A stretch of DNA of 36,147 nucleotides from a bacterium (GCA_028277985.1 JANQFG010000169.1:1-36147), one strand, 5' to 3'. Counted from the stretch's first letter, positions 1 to 7,699 are shown. The notes: generated from the sequence alone by a model not told the origin. A program made the numbers and translations.

Positions 1-965
1 ATCCAGATCCCGGAACCCACGATGAACAGGCCCGCTGCGATGAACATCGAGTAGCGCAGCGCCGCGGCCGGGCTGTACTGCTTCAGCCAGTCGATGCTCT
101 TCACACCCACAAAGGAGCAGATCAGGCCGATGGCCACCATGAAGATCGGCAGGCTCATGAAATAGAATGCATTCTCGCCGGCAGTCGCCGCCCAGGTCGC
201 GCCGATGGCGATCGTGGCGATGATCGACCCGACATAGGATTCAAAAATGTCCGCACCCATACCGGCCGTGTCCCCAACGCAGTCGCCCACGTTGTCCGCG
301 ATCACGCCCGGGTTCCTCGGGTCGTCCTCAGGGATTCCGGCCTCCACCTTGCCCACCAGGTCCGCGCCCACGTCCGCAGCCTTGGTGTAGATCCCGCCGC
401 CAACACGGGCAAACAGGGCGATCGAGCTGGCGCCCATGGCAAAGCCGTTGATATCCTGAGTCTCGAAAAAGCCGAACCAGCGGGACAGCAGATAAAGGGT
501 TGTAACCCCCAGCATTCCCAGGCTGGCCACGGTCAGGCCCATGACGGCCCCACCGTTGAAGGCTACTTCCAGGGCGCTTCCCTGTCCTTCCTGATTCGCC
601 ATCCAGGAAGTCCGGACGTTCGCCTTGGTGGCAGCCTGCATCCCCACGTAACCGGCTGTCATCGAACAGCTCGCACCCAGCAGGAAGCAGAGTGCCGTCA
701 CGAAGGAGATCTTCCATGCCAGAAGCAGGAACACCACGCCGATAAAGACGGCCAGGTATGTGTACTCGGTCTTCAGGAACGCCATCGCACCGGTGTGGAT
801 CATCTCGGCAATTTCGCGCATCTTGTCGTTGCCGGGATCCTTTGATTCGATGTCGCCGTAGAGCTTACGCGCCAACACGACGCCCACGGCTCCCACGACC
901 AATACGGCCATCAGCCCAATTCCGTACATTCCCCATGTCCGAACGAACTCCACAAACGCTTCCAT
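1..965 (-). CDS. hppA: Membrane-bound ion-pumping pyrophosphatase, N-terminal part (C-terminus outside window)
   Basis: The visible ~321 residues are the N-terminal part of an integral membrane pyrophosphatase, which couples hydrolysis of pyrophosphate to H+ (or Na+) transport across the cytoplasmic membrane. The family signature DVGADLVGKVE is present near residue 210, followed by the conserved region with DDPRNPGVIADNVGDCVGD that binds Mg-PPi. Several hydrophobic segments precede it (residues about 12-30, 68-110, 145-170). The start ATG at 965 is preceded by AGGAGG about 7 nt upstream. The gene runs off the window at base 1, so the residues that separate K+-dependent from K+-independent and H+ from Na+ types cannot be seen. 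It lies 64 nt downstream of pth on the same strand and may be read through from that operon. The identification is firm; ion specificity is unknown. Confidence 0.96.
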   Translation of the reverse strand, partial: MEAFVEFVRTWGMYGIGLMAVLVVGAVGVVLARKLYGDIESKDPGNDKMREIAEMIHTGAMAFLKTEYTYLAVFIGVVFLLLAWKISFVTALCFLLGASCSMTAGYVGMQAATKANVRTSWMANQEGQGSALEVAFNGGAVMGLTVASLGMLGVTTLYLLSRWFGFFETQDINGFAMGASSIALFARVGGGIYTKAADVGADLVGKVEAGIPEDDPRNPGVIADNVGDCVGDTAGMGADIFESYVGSIIATIAIGATWAATAGENAFYFMSLPIFMVAIGLICSFVGVKSIDWLKQYSPAAALRYSMFIAAGLFIVGSGIW

Positions 966-1029
966 ACAACTCTCCTCCTTTGCTCGGTGGTTTCTCGTCT
1001 AACCCACGTTCGCTTCCACGCTGGAAAGC

Positions 1030-1641
1030 CTATTCCTCAACCGTTGTTCCTCGCTCCGCCTCTTCACCTTGTTCCCGAACCCGGGTATTGAAAAGGTTCA
1101 TGGCCCGATCGATGCCTTGCTCCAGGATACACTCCAGGGCCTCGGCTCCTCGCTCCAGAACCTGCGGAAGCCTGTCTGCCTGTTCCTCGGGGAAAGCCCC
1201 CAACACGTAATCCTCGGGTTGCTCACCTGCCTCCGGTCGGCCAATCCCCATCTTAACGCGTAAGAAACGGTCGGAATCGAGCTCCCACAGCATGGATTCG
1301 ATTCCCCTGTGTCCACCCGACCCTCCCCCCTTCTTGAGCTTCATCGTCTCGAAGGGAAGGTCCATATCGTCGTGCACCACGATGATCGAGTCGATGGGCA
1401 CACTCGATGTCTCGCGTATCTCGCTGACCACCTCTCCGCTTCGATTCATATAGGTCTGCGGCTTGACGAGAAGAATCCTGGTGTCCCCCAAGACATGCGA
1501 TCCGATCGAGGCGAATCCCTTTCGTTCCTGCCACGGGGTCTTCTGTCTGGACGCGTATCGATCCAATACGAGAAATCCGACATTGTGGCGTGTTCCCGAA
1601 TAGCGGCGCCCCGGATTCCCGAGCCCAGCAATCAACCACAA
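1030..1641 (-). CDS. pth: Peptidyl-tRNA hydrolase
   Basis: A 203-residue protein of normal family length. Pth cleaves the ester bond of peptidyl-tRNAs that drop off ribosomes, recycling tRNA. Visible signatures are the N-terminal LIAGLGNPG, the catalytic histidine in TRHNVGF (His19), PQTYMN (Asn66), the HDDMDLP loop carrying the catalytic Asp, and KKGGGSGGHRG. The reading frame is open far upstream inside rplY, but homology begins right at residue 3, so I take the TTG codon at 1641 as start. It lies 5 nt after the rplY stop, which suggests translational coupling. A slightly extended acidic C-terminus (EQGEEAERGTTVEE) follows the family core. The neighbours prs, rplY and tRNA-Gln form an order often seen in Desulfobacterota. 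Start codon choice is inference. Confidence 0.96.
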   Translation of the reverse strand: MWLIAGLGNPGRRYSGTRHNVGFLVLDRYASRQKTPWQERKGFASIGSHVLGDTRILLVKPQTYMNRSGEVVSEIRETSSVPIDSIIVVHDDMDLPFETMKLKKGGGSGGHRGIESMLWELDSDRFLRVKMGIGRPEAGEQPEDYVLGAFPEEQADRLPQVLERGAEALECILEQGIDRAMNLFNTRVREQGEEAERGTTVEE

Positions 1642-1646
1642 TCGAC

Positions 1647-2327
1647 TCAGTTGTCCGCTTCCTTCTCTGGTTCCTTCTCTTTGTCCTTGTCCGTCGGCTC
1701 TGCGCCTTCCGCCTCTTCCTCGCCCGGCTCGACCTCTTCGGGCACTTCTTCCTCTTCCTCCACAGGGGCCGAAATCACAACGACCGGTTCCTTCGAATCG
1801 GTGAGAACCCGGATCCCTTCGGGGACCTTCAACTCGCCCACATGGACCGACTCGCCCATGTTCAGGTGAGCGATTTCCGCGTCCAGGTGTTCCGGGATAT
1901 CGCCCGGCAGGCACTCCAGTTCGACCACTCGTCTCAACTGCTGAACCATCGCGCCTTCCCGGAGGGCCTCCGTAGGCTCGCCGACCAACCTCACCGTCAC
2001 CTCGACCGTGATGAGCTGATCCATCAAGACCCCCATGAGATCCGCGTGAAGCGTGCGGTTGAGATGGTCCTTCTGGATCTCCTTGATGATCACGGTTTCC
2101 TGTTCCGCCGAGTCCGCCTCACCAGAGATCTTCAGCTTGATCAGAACGTTCTGTCCGGCCGCCTCCTGCAGGATCCTCTCGAGCTCCCTCTTCTCGAGGC
2201 TCAGCAGAATCGGCTCGAGACCTTTACGATAGCAGACCGCCGGGACGTAACCGTCGGCACGCAGCTTGCGCGCGGTCCCCTTCCCGGTTTCCGATCTTCT
2301 TGTGACTTCCAGCTCTTGCGTTTCCAT
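1647..2327 (-). CDS. rplY: 50S ribosomal protein L25, long CTC/TL5 type
   Basis: A 226-residue protein of the long L25 class (general stress protein CTC/TL5), which binds 5S rRNA in the large subunit. Residues 1 to about 95 correspond to the L25 RNA-binding domain (METQELEVTRR, then GTARKLRADGYVPAVCY). Residues about 95-190 form the second, TL5-type domain (HADLMGV, VTVRLVGEP, LPGDIPEHLDAEIA). A highly acidic, low-complexity tail rich in Glu and Lys closes the protein. The ATG at 2327 has AAAGGAG about 10 nt upstream and fits the family N-terminus. An in-frame ATG 30 nt further up (2357) is less likely. It sits between prs and pth on the same strand. Confidence 0.96.
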   Translation of the reverse strand: METQELEVTRRSETGKGTARKLRADGYVPAVCYRKGLEPILLSLEKRELERILQEAAGQNVLIKLKISGEADSAEQETVIIKEIQKDHLNRTLHADLMGVLMDQLITVEVTVRLVGEPTEALREGAMVQQLRRVVELECLPGDIPEHLDAEIAHLNMGESVHVGELKVPEGIRVLTDSKEPVVVISAPVEEEEEVPEEVEPGEEEAEGAEPTDKDKEKEPEKEADN

Positions 2328-2382
2328 ACCAGGGAACTCCTTTCCTGCGTTTGACAAAGGGCGTTCTCGAGGCCCTCGAGGA

Positions 2383-3321
2383 TCAGATGAAAAGGCCGCT
2401 TACCGACTCACTGAAGTAGGTCCGTTTGATCCCTTCGGCGAGCAGCCTGGCGATCGAGAAGGGCCTGATCTTTTCACACTTCCGGGCCTCTTCACTCAAC
2501 GGAATCGAATTCGTAACGATGAGCTCCTTGAGGTGGGAGTCTTGAAGGCGATCCAGGGCCGGACCGGAGAGAACCGGGTGCGTGCAGCACGCATACACTT
2601 CTTTCGCGCCCGCCTTGTGCAGGGCTTCCGCTCCCTGTACCAGGGTCCCTGCGGTATCCACGATATCGTCGACCACTACGGCCCGGCAGTCTTCCACTTT
2701 TCCGATGATGTTCATGCTTCGGGAGACATTCGGGGCGTCCCGGCGCTTGTCGATGATCGCCATCGGGCGATCCAGGCGCTTGGCGAATGCGAGCGTGCGC
2801 TCCACACCCCCTGCGTCGGGGGCCACCAGGACGACGTTGTCGGACAGATGGTCTCGAATGTAGGGAAGCAGCACGGGGGTGGCGAACAGGTTGTCCACCG
2901 GGATGTCGAAAAAGCCCTGAATCTGCCCGGCGTGGAGGTCCAGGCAGAGAATTCGCGTTGCCCCGGCAATGGTGAGCAGATCCGCGATCAGCTTCGCCGA
3001 AATCGGCGCCCTAGGGGCTGCCTTTCGGTCCTGGCGGGCATAGCCGTAGTACGGGACGACCGCTGCGATCGTCTTGGCGGACGCGCGCTTCAGGGCGTCG
3101 ATCATGATCAGCAGTTCCATCAGGTTCGTGTCGCTCGGCCGGCAGATCGACTGAAGAACAAAGACGTCGAGCCCCCGGACATTTTCTTCGATCACGACCG
3201 AGGTCTCACCGTCGCTGAACTGCTTGACCTCCGCTCTTCCCGGCTTTATGCCAAGTTCGTCACAGATCTCTTGGAACAGACTCCGGTTCGAATTGCCGGA
3301 GAAAATACGTAGTTTCTTCAT
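2383..3321 (-). CDS. prs: Ribose-phosphate pyrophosphokinase (PRPP synthetase)
   Basis: A 312-residue protein, typical length for class I PRPP synthetase. It makes 5-phosphoribosyl-1-diphosphate from ribose-5-phosphate and ATP for nucleotide, His and Trp synthesis. Visible motifs are FSGNSNRSL at the N-terminus, YGYARQDRK (residues 92-100), DLHAGQIQGFF (128-138, with the catalytic-region His130), and the PRPP-binding loop VVVDDIVDTAGTL (215-227). The ATG at 3321 matches the family N-terminus. The open frame continues 48 codons upstream, but that stretch looks unlike the family. No strong Shine-Dalgarno sequence is seen. Upstream on the same strand is tRNA-Gln, downstream rplY after 55 nt. Confidence 0.97.
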   Translation of the reverse strand: MKKLRIFSGNSNRSLFQEICDELGIKPGRAEVKQFSDGETSVVIEENVRGLDVFVLQSICRPSDTNLMELLIMIDALKRASAKTIAAVVPYYGYARQDRKAAPRAPISAKLIADLLTIAGATRILCLDLHAGQIQGFFDIPVDNLFATPVLLPYIRDHLSDNVVLVAPDAGGVERTLAFAKRLDRPMAIIDKRRDAPNVSRSMNIIGKVEDCRAVVVDDIVDTAGTLVQGAEALHKAGAKEVYACCTHPVLSGPALDRLQDSHLKELIVTNSIPLSEEARKCEKIRPFSIARLLAEGIKRTYFSESVSGLFI

Positions 3322-3471
3322 TTCGTTTTCAGTCTCGTATACTTGGGCGCTGAGTGGCGGGATTTGAGAAAATGCCAGCATAACAGAGGGGCGGTGAAAA
3401 GTAAAGAGCCGGTGCCTTCCAACCCCGGGCAAAGGCTGGGCCGAAGGCACTCGAGTGGCGGGCAAGGGACG

Positions 3472-3488
3472 TCCCCTCGAGAAGGGGA
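3472..3488 (-). other. Small hairpin between tRNA-Gln and prs
   Basis: On the minus strand TCCCCT and AGGGGA form a perfect 6-bp stem with a 5-nt loop, starting 1 nt after the encoded CCA end of the tRNA. No T-tract follows, so it is probably not an intrinsic terminator. A role in tRNA 3' processing or as a partial transcription barrier is possible but is inference. Confidence 0.35.
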
Positions 3489-3489
3489 A

Positions 3490-3564
3490 TGGCTGGGGTG
3501 GGAGGATTCGAACCTCCGAATGCAGGAGCCAAAGTCCTGTGACTTACCGCTTGTCGACACCCCA
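3490..3564 (-). tRNA. tRNA-Gln (anticodon UUG)
   Basis: The 75-nt minus-strand sequence folds as a cloverleaf. The 7-bp acceptor stem is TGGGGTG paired with CACCCCA, followed by discriminator G and an encoded CCA. The anticodon arm is CAGGA-CTTTGGC-TCCTG with anticodon TTG (Gln), and the T arm is GGAGG-TTCGAATC-CTCC with the usual TTCGA loop. The D arm contains AAGCGGTAAG. It lies between spoVG and prs and is very likely processed from their shared transcript, an arrangement common in Desulfobacterota. Confidence 0.96.
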
Positions 3565-3637
3565 ACATCGAGCGAACGGCTTCTCTAGGAGAATACTACA
3601 ATAACCGGGCAGGAAAATGCAAAGGAAGAAAGGAAGG

Positions 3638-3925
3638 TTACGTCTCGGTGCCGGTCGGCGAATCGCGCAGCCGATCCAGCTCCTTTCGGTATTCGTCGAG
3701 TACTCTCTCTTCGATCATCCTTCGAGTGGAGTTGTTCAGAGGATGCGCTGTATCCTTGAATGTGCCGTCCTTGCGCTTCTTGCTGGGCATCGCAACAAAA
3801 AGCCCGGTATTGCCGTGAATGATCTTCAAGTCTCTAACGATGAAGCAATCATCAAAAATTATCGTGGCGTAGCCCTTCAACCGTTCCTCGCTCACAGGGA
3901 ACACTCTGACTTCCGTGATCTTCAT
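3638..3925 (-). CDS. spoVG: SpoVG family RNA/DNA-binding regulator
   Basis: A 95-residue protein with the SpoVG core: MKITEVRVFPV at the start, FDDCFIVRDLKIIHG (residues 25-39) and the conserved FVAMPSKKRKDGTFKDTAHPL (near 43-62). SpoVG was named for a Bacillus sporulation and septation role; in other bacteria it binds RNA and DNA and acts as a global regulator. Here there is no sign of sporulation genes, so the name marks family only. The ATG at 3925 has AAGGGAG about 8 nt upstream. The open frame extends 39 codons further up, but those residues have no family similarity. It is the first gene of the minus-strand unit (tRNA-Gln, prs, rplY, pth), behind a leader of roughly 250 nt. Confidence 0.92.
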   Translation of the reverse strand: MKITEVRVFPVSEERLKGYATIIFDDCFIVRDLKIIHGNTGLFVAMPSKKRKDGTFKDTAHPLNNSTRRMIEERVLDEYRKELDRLRDSPTGTET

Positions 3926-4101
3926 GATGTCCACTCCCTTGCGCACCTTGGCTTTTGCGAGTCCATTCGGCCGGGTCGTATTTACAAAGCTGTTTTCAAG
4001 ATCCCTGAAAACAAGGGGAAGCGGGCGAACCTTGGAGCCCATCCCCCCGTCGCTGTGAGCAGTCCTTGTTGCCCTTACAATGCGCTACTTCCGAACGGCA
4101 G

Positions 4102-4120
4102 AAAAGCCCCTTCTCAGGGG
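4102..4120 (-). terminator. Attenuator-like hairpin in the spoVG leader
   Basis: On the minus strand CCCCT-GAGA-AGGGG forms a 5-bp stem with a tetraloop, followed by C and four T. It lies about 60 nt after the predicted transcription start and 177 nt before the spoVG start codon. The position suggests premature termination or attenuation, but the stem is short and the T-tract weak. Confidence 0.35.
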
Positions 4121-4184
4121 TCCCGTCGCAAGAGAGAGCTAACGGAAAGGCTAATAGATAAATTGCTTTTTTATGTTTGAGGGT

Positions 4185-4213
4185 AGATTAGGACCTTTGA
4201 CAGGAATTGTCAA
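4185..4213 (-). promoter_or_regulatory. Sigma-70-type promoter for spoVG - tRNA-Gln - prs - rplY - pth
   Basis: On the minus strand TTGACA (4208-4213) is followed by a 17-nt spacer and TAATCT (4185-4190). The -35 is a perfect consensus and the -10 matches 4 of 6. The predicted start is near 4178, giving a leader of about 250 nt to the spoVG ATG. Confidence 0.65.
4197..4213. repeat. 17-bp palindrome, possible operator
   Basis: TTGACA-GGAAT-TGTCAA is an inverted repeat with perfect 6-bp arms. The right arm is the -35 hexamer of the minus-strand promoter, and the left arm reads TTGACA on the plus strand. A dimeric repressor bound here would block spoVG-operon transcription. Alternatively the symmetry is just two opposing -35-like hexamers. 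No regulator is assigned. Confidence 0.45.
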
Positions 4214-4284
4214 CAAGAAAATCAAGCCGATTTGAAGCGGGAAAAGCACAGAGTCTCGCAATGGGTAACGGAGGTTCCGGCCTC

Positions 4285-4313
4285 TTCGGAAACGTACCCG
4301 AATGTGATTATAG
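4285..4313 (+). promoter_or_regulatory. Candidate promoter for the murG-HEAT/mraY pair
   Basis: TTCGGA, a 17-nt spacer and TTATAG preceded by TGA (extended -10 style TGn). The -35 is weak. It lies about 125 bp before the ATG at 4439 and is the best candidate I see on this strand. Confidence 0.3.
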
Positions 4314-4438
4314 ATTCGATTTAGCGGCTCTGAATCCCCCTGGAGGACCGGCCCTTGCATTCCGGGAAAGGGATTCATATCATAGTGCCTCACCGGGCAA
4401 GCTAAAACATCTTTTTCGAACCTTCATACGGCGAAAGA

Positions 4439-6541
4439 ATGCGGACGGCTCCTTCGGAAGGCAAGCGTAAGTACCTGATTACGGGCGGTGGCACAGCAGG
4501 ACACGTGTACCCGGGGCTCGCCCTGGCGGAGGGAATCCGACAGGAGGAGCCGAATGCGCAGTTTCTGTTCGTGGGGGCGCGAAACGGAGCCGAGGAGAGG
4601 ATCGTACCGGCCGAAGGCCACACGCTCCGGACCCTTTCCGTAAAAGGGCTTCCACCCCGGGCGGGGCCCCTGGTCTGGTTTCGGACGATCTGGCTGCTCG
4701 CTCTATCGCTCGTGCAGGGCGTCCGGCTCATTCTGAGCTTCAGGCCCCATGCGATCATCGGGACCGGCGGATACGCGAGCGCGCCCGTGCTGCTGGCGGC
4801 CATCCTCCTGAGGTCCCTCGGCCTCTGGAAGGGTCTGCTGAGCCTTCACGAGGCGAACATCATCCCCGGCAGGTTCAACAGGTGGGTGTCCGGGTGGGTC
4901 GATTTTACGGGCACCAGCTTCCCTGAGACCCTCCGGTTTCTATCGAAGGACAAGGCCTTCTGGACCGGCTATCCGATCCGCGGGGACCTGGAGGCGTCAT
5001 CGGACCGGAGATGGGTGGGGTGCGCAGACAAGAGACAACGCCTGGGGATTGCCCCGGGGGGAAAGGTTCTGCTCGTATTCGGAGGAAGCTCCGGGGCTCG
5101 AACGATCAACCGGGCCGTTTTCGAGTCCCTCCCCCGGCTTCTCTCGATCCCGGACCTCTACATCTTTCACGCCACCGGACATCCGCAGGGAGCATACGAC
5201 CCGGCCGCCGATTACAGCGAGATCCTGCCTGGCCTCGAGGTGAACCGGAAGGACGTGGAACAACGATACCGGCAGGCACCGTACCTGGACCACATCGAGC
5301 ACTACTATGAAATCGCGGATCTGGTGGTCTGCCGTTCGGGGGCCGGCACCGTCTGGGAGGTCGCCTCCTACGCCATTCCCGCCATTCTCATCCCGAAGTC
5401 GAACCTTCCAGGGGACCATCAGGTCAAGAACGCCTATTTTCTCGCACGTCAGGGCAAGGCCCGCCTTCTGTTCGAAACAAATCCCGTACCCCCCGAGGGA
5501 GAGGGACCGGAATCGGTGAACGCCTCCGCCCTGGCGGATACGATTTCCGAGGTACTCCTTGGTCCGACCCGGCCCGACGAGATGCACCACGACGCGGAAA
5601 GCTCGCACCTGCCTTCCGGCAAGCTTCCGTTTTACGAGTTGCTCCGGGACTTGGGGAAAGAGAAGGGGTCGGCAACGGAAAAGGTCCTGACCTCGGCCAG
5701 GTCGGGACCGGACCTGCCCATTGAGGGGAAGGTGGCCACAGGAATCGAATGGCTGGGAACCGATGCACTCCTGACTCACGTCGAAAGCAAACGGAAACAC
5801 AGGCAGGCTCTCACCGAGGGTGAAGAATCCTATCTGAGATACAAGACCGATCAGCTGCTCGGCTCGGCCGGGTGGCAGGACAGGAATACGGGCGTCAAGC
5901 TCGTGGGACTCATAGCGTACCAGGAACGACTGCCCGCTCTGTTACACGCCATTGTGGACCGCACACCGGTCCCTTGGCATCGAAAACTCCTCGGGGGGGA
6001 TTACGAACAGGTAGGCTTCATACGACGAAATGCGCTGCAGGCGATCTGGCGCCTCAACACGTACGGACCGGACGTCCGTGACGCCCTTCTCGTAGCCTTG
6101 AACGATCCGTACTACGAAGTCAGATCCTGGGCGGCGCGTGGGATCCATCGGTTGTCCGGTTCCGTCGGGGAGGATGCCGAGCTGGTGGACCTTTTGAGGA
6201 AGAACCTCAAGGACAGGTGGTTCGAGGTCGTGGTATCCTCCTTGAGGGCCCTGGGAAGAGTCACGAAAGACCCGGCGATACTGACCGATCTCGTCCCTCT
6301 GCTTGCCCACAGGAACTGGAAAGTGCAGGATGCGACGGTGCGCTGCCTGATGCGACTCATGCAGTCCGATGTTGTGCACCTCCCGCGTGAAGCGGAGGAA
6401 TGGATGCACAAGATACCGATGAAGGGCCTCGACTTCTTCCCGCGCTTTCCGCTCAAACAGACCTGGGACGACTTCCAGCGACTCATGTCCGAGCGGGTGG
6501 AATGCGACAACGAGTCGAACACGGAAAAAGGGGCATGTTGA
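4439..6541 (+). CDS. MurG-type UDP-GlcNAc transferase fused to a C-terminal HEAT-repeat domain
   Basis: A 700-residue protein, about twice the usual MurG length. Residues 10 to about 380 are a GT28 MurG module, which adds GlcNAc to lipid I to make lipid II on the inner membrane face. Visible are GGGTAGHVYPGLALA (16-30), IGTGGYASAP (107-116), HEANIIPGRFN (137-147), FGGSSGAR (214-221), CRSGAGTVWEVAS (298-310) and GDHQVKNA (325-332). The acceptor- and nucleotide-binding residues of MurG therefore appear retained. After a charged linker (about 380-470) come alpha-helical repeats of HEAT type (about 480-645), with units such as RNALQAIWRL, YYEVRSWAARGIHRL and HRNWKVQDATVRCLMRL. Such repeats usually bind proteins. 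The next gene, an MraY homologue, follows after 1 nt. The ATG at 4439 is the first in the frame; its ribosome-binding site is weak. Function as a true lipid II synthase or for a variant glycolipid is open. The fusion is unusual to me. Confidence 0.88.
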   Translation: MRTAPSEGKRKYLITGGGTAGHVYPGLALAEGIRQEEPNAQFLFVGARNGAEERIVPAEGHTLRTLSVKGLPPRAGPLVWFRTIWLLALSLVQGVRLILSFRPHAIIGTGGYASAPVLLAAILLRSLGLWKGLLSLHEANIIPGRFNRWVSGWVDFTGTSFPETLRFLSKDKAFWTGYPIRGDLEASSDRRWVGCADKRQRLGIAPGGKVLLVFGGSSGARTINRAVFESLPRLLSIPDLYIFHATGHPQGAYDPAADYSEILPGLEVNRKDVEQRYRQAPYLDHIEHYYEIADLVVCRSGAGTVWEVASYAIPAILIPKSNLPGDHQVKNAYFLARQGKARLLFETNPVPPEGEGPESVNASALADTISEVLLGPTRPDEMHHDAESSHLPSGKLPFYELLRDLGKEKGSATEKVLTSARSGPDLPIEGKVATGIEWLGTDALLTHVESKRKHRQALTEGEESYLRYKTDQLLGSAGWQDRNTGVKLVGLIAYQERLPALLHAIVDRTPVPWHRKLLGGDYEQVGFIRRNALQAIWRLNTYGPDVRDALLVALNDPYYEVRSWAARGIHRLSGSVGEDAELVDLLRKNLKDRWFEVVVSSLRALGRVTKDPAILTDLVPLLAHRNWKVQDATVRCLMRLMQSDVVHLPREAEEWMHKIPMKGLDFFPRFPLKQTWDDFQRLMSERVECDNESNTEKGAC

Positions 6542-6542
6542 C

Positions 6543-7655
6543 ATGTTTCATGCACTCTACAGCTGGTTCTACGACCCGGAAGGTCCCTTCTCATTCATCA
6601 GGCTCTTCAACTACATCAGCAGCCGCGCCATCTTTGCCATCATCACCTCCTTCGCCTTTACGCTCTTCGCGGGCCGGCCGTTGATCCGGGCCCTCTACAG
6701 GATGGGCATGCGGGACACGGAGCGGGGGGAGATGACGGAAGCGCAAGACCACAAGAAGGGCGGCACCCCCACCATGGGCGGCGTCATCCTCTTCTCTGGA
6801 ACCATGCTGTCCGCACTTCTCTGGTGCGATCTGACGAACCCGTTCATTCTCTTTCTCCTGTTGGCCGCTGCCTGGTTCTTCACGCTCGGCTTCTGGGACG
6901 ACAGCCAGAAGATCAAGCACCAGGACAGCAACAAGGGACTCTCACGGGGCATGAAGTATCTGGGACAGATCTCCTTCGGCCTGCTCTTCAGCCTTCTCTT
7001 TCTGCACCCGGCCACTTCGCCCGTACCGGCTGAAGTCGTCTCGAAGCTCTACTTCCCCTTTTACAAGTATCCGGTGATCGATCTGTCCTGGGGCTACAGC
7101 TTTGTGATCGTCCTGTTCGTGGTCTACGCTGCGAATGCGATCAACTTTGCGGACGGGATGGATGGACTCGCCGTCGTGCCTTCTGCCTACGCGATCGGGG
7201 TGTACGGGATCTTCGCTTACGTCCTCGGAAACGTGAAGATCAGCGAGTACCTCATGTTCGATTACCTGCCCGGCTGCGGCGAAGTGACCATCCTGTGCGC
7301 AGCATTGCTCGGCGCCTGTGTGGGATTTCTCTGGTACAACAGCTACCCTGCAGAGGTCTTCATGGGGGACACGGGGTCCATGTTCCTGGGGGGCGTTCTC
7401 GGGACCATGGTTGTTCTGCTGAAACAGGAGATCCTCTTCCTCCTCGTGGGGGGTATCTTCCTCGCGGAGATCCTGTCCGTTGTGGTCCAGGACTGGATCG
7501 GCATCCAGCGAACGGGCCGAAGGTTTCTCTACCGTGCCCCCCTTCATCACACCTTTCAGTACCAGGGGCTTGCGGAGACGAAGATTACGGTGCGATTCTG
7601 GATCATCTCGGGCGTTCTTGCGCTGGTGGCCCTGGCGTCGCTCAAGATCAGGTAG
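6543..7655 (+). CDS. mraY: MraY-family phospho-N-acetylmuramoyl-pentapeptide transferase (divergent)
   Basis: A 370-residue polytopic membrane protein collinear with MraY along its whole length. MraY transfers phospho-MurNAc-pentapeptide to undecaprenyl phosphate to give lipid I. Seen are KKGGTPTMGG (71-80), the paired Asp in GFWDD (116-120), NAINFADGMDGLA (198-210, where classical MraY has N-L-T-D), the FMGDTGS motif (273-279) and the C-terminal RFWIIS with LASLKIR end. The conserved HHH motif before the last helix reads HHT here (residues 335-337), followed by FQYQG where many MraY have FEL/YELKG. The ATG at 6543 lies 1 nt after the stop of the MurG-HEAT gene, so the two are translated together. 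No mur ligase, ftsW or other dcw gene is near. It may be the genome's only MraY displaced from dcw, or a paralogue with another substrate. Confidence 0.9.
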   Translation: MFHALYSWFYDPEGPFSFIRLFNYISSRAIFAIITSFAFTLFAGRPLIRALYRMGMRDTERGEMTEAQDHKKGGTPTMGGVILFSGTMLSALLWCDLTNPFILFLLLAAAWFFTLGFWDDSQKIKHQDSNKGLSRGMKYLGQISFGLLFSLLFLHPATSPVPAEVVSKLYFPFYKYPVIDLSWGYSFVIVLFVVYAANAINFADGMDGLAVVPSAYAIGVYGIFAYVLGNVKISEYLMFDYLPGCGEVTILCAALLGACVGFLWYNSYPAEVFMGDTGSMFLGGVLGTMVVLLKQEILFLLVGGIFLAEILSVVVQDWIGIQRTGRRFLYRAPLHHTFQYQGLAETKITVRFWIISGVLALVALASLKIR

Positions 7656-7699
7656 CGGCTCGATACACAGATGCTGGCTTGAATTGCGGCTCCAGGTGA

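Larger units (their letters stand above)
3926..4438. other. Divergent control region between spoVG and the murG-HEAT/mraY pair
   Basis: About 510 bp without a supportable gene. It holds a strong minus-strand promoter, a 17-bp palindrome shared with its -35 element, a hairpin with a short T-tract in the spoVG leader, and a weaker candidate plus-strand promoter. An 80-codon minus-strand open frame (4151-4393) has no recognisable family and no ribosome-binding site; I do not call it. The stretch is visibly more AT-rich than its surroundings around 4150-4240. Confidence 0.6.

Noticed and set aside
2266..3312. Long plus-strand open frame opposite prs
   Set aside because: It is the antisense shadow of a clear prs gene; its translation is Arg/Gly/Pro-rich and resembles no family.
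3472..3488. Intrinsic terminator after tRNA-Gln
   Set aside because: The 6-bp stem is not followed by a T-tract, and prs downstream has no promoter that I can see, so read-through is more likely.
4151..4393. 80-codon minus-strand open frame upstream of spoVG
   Set aside because: It runs through the strong promoter and palindrome and has no ribosome-binding site or recognisable family.
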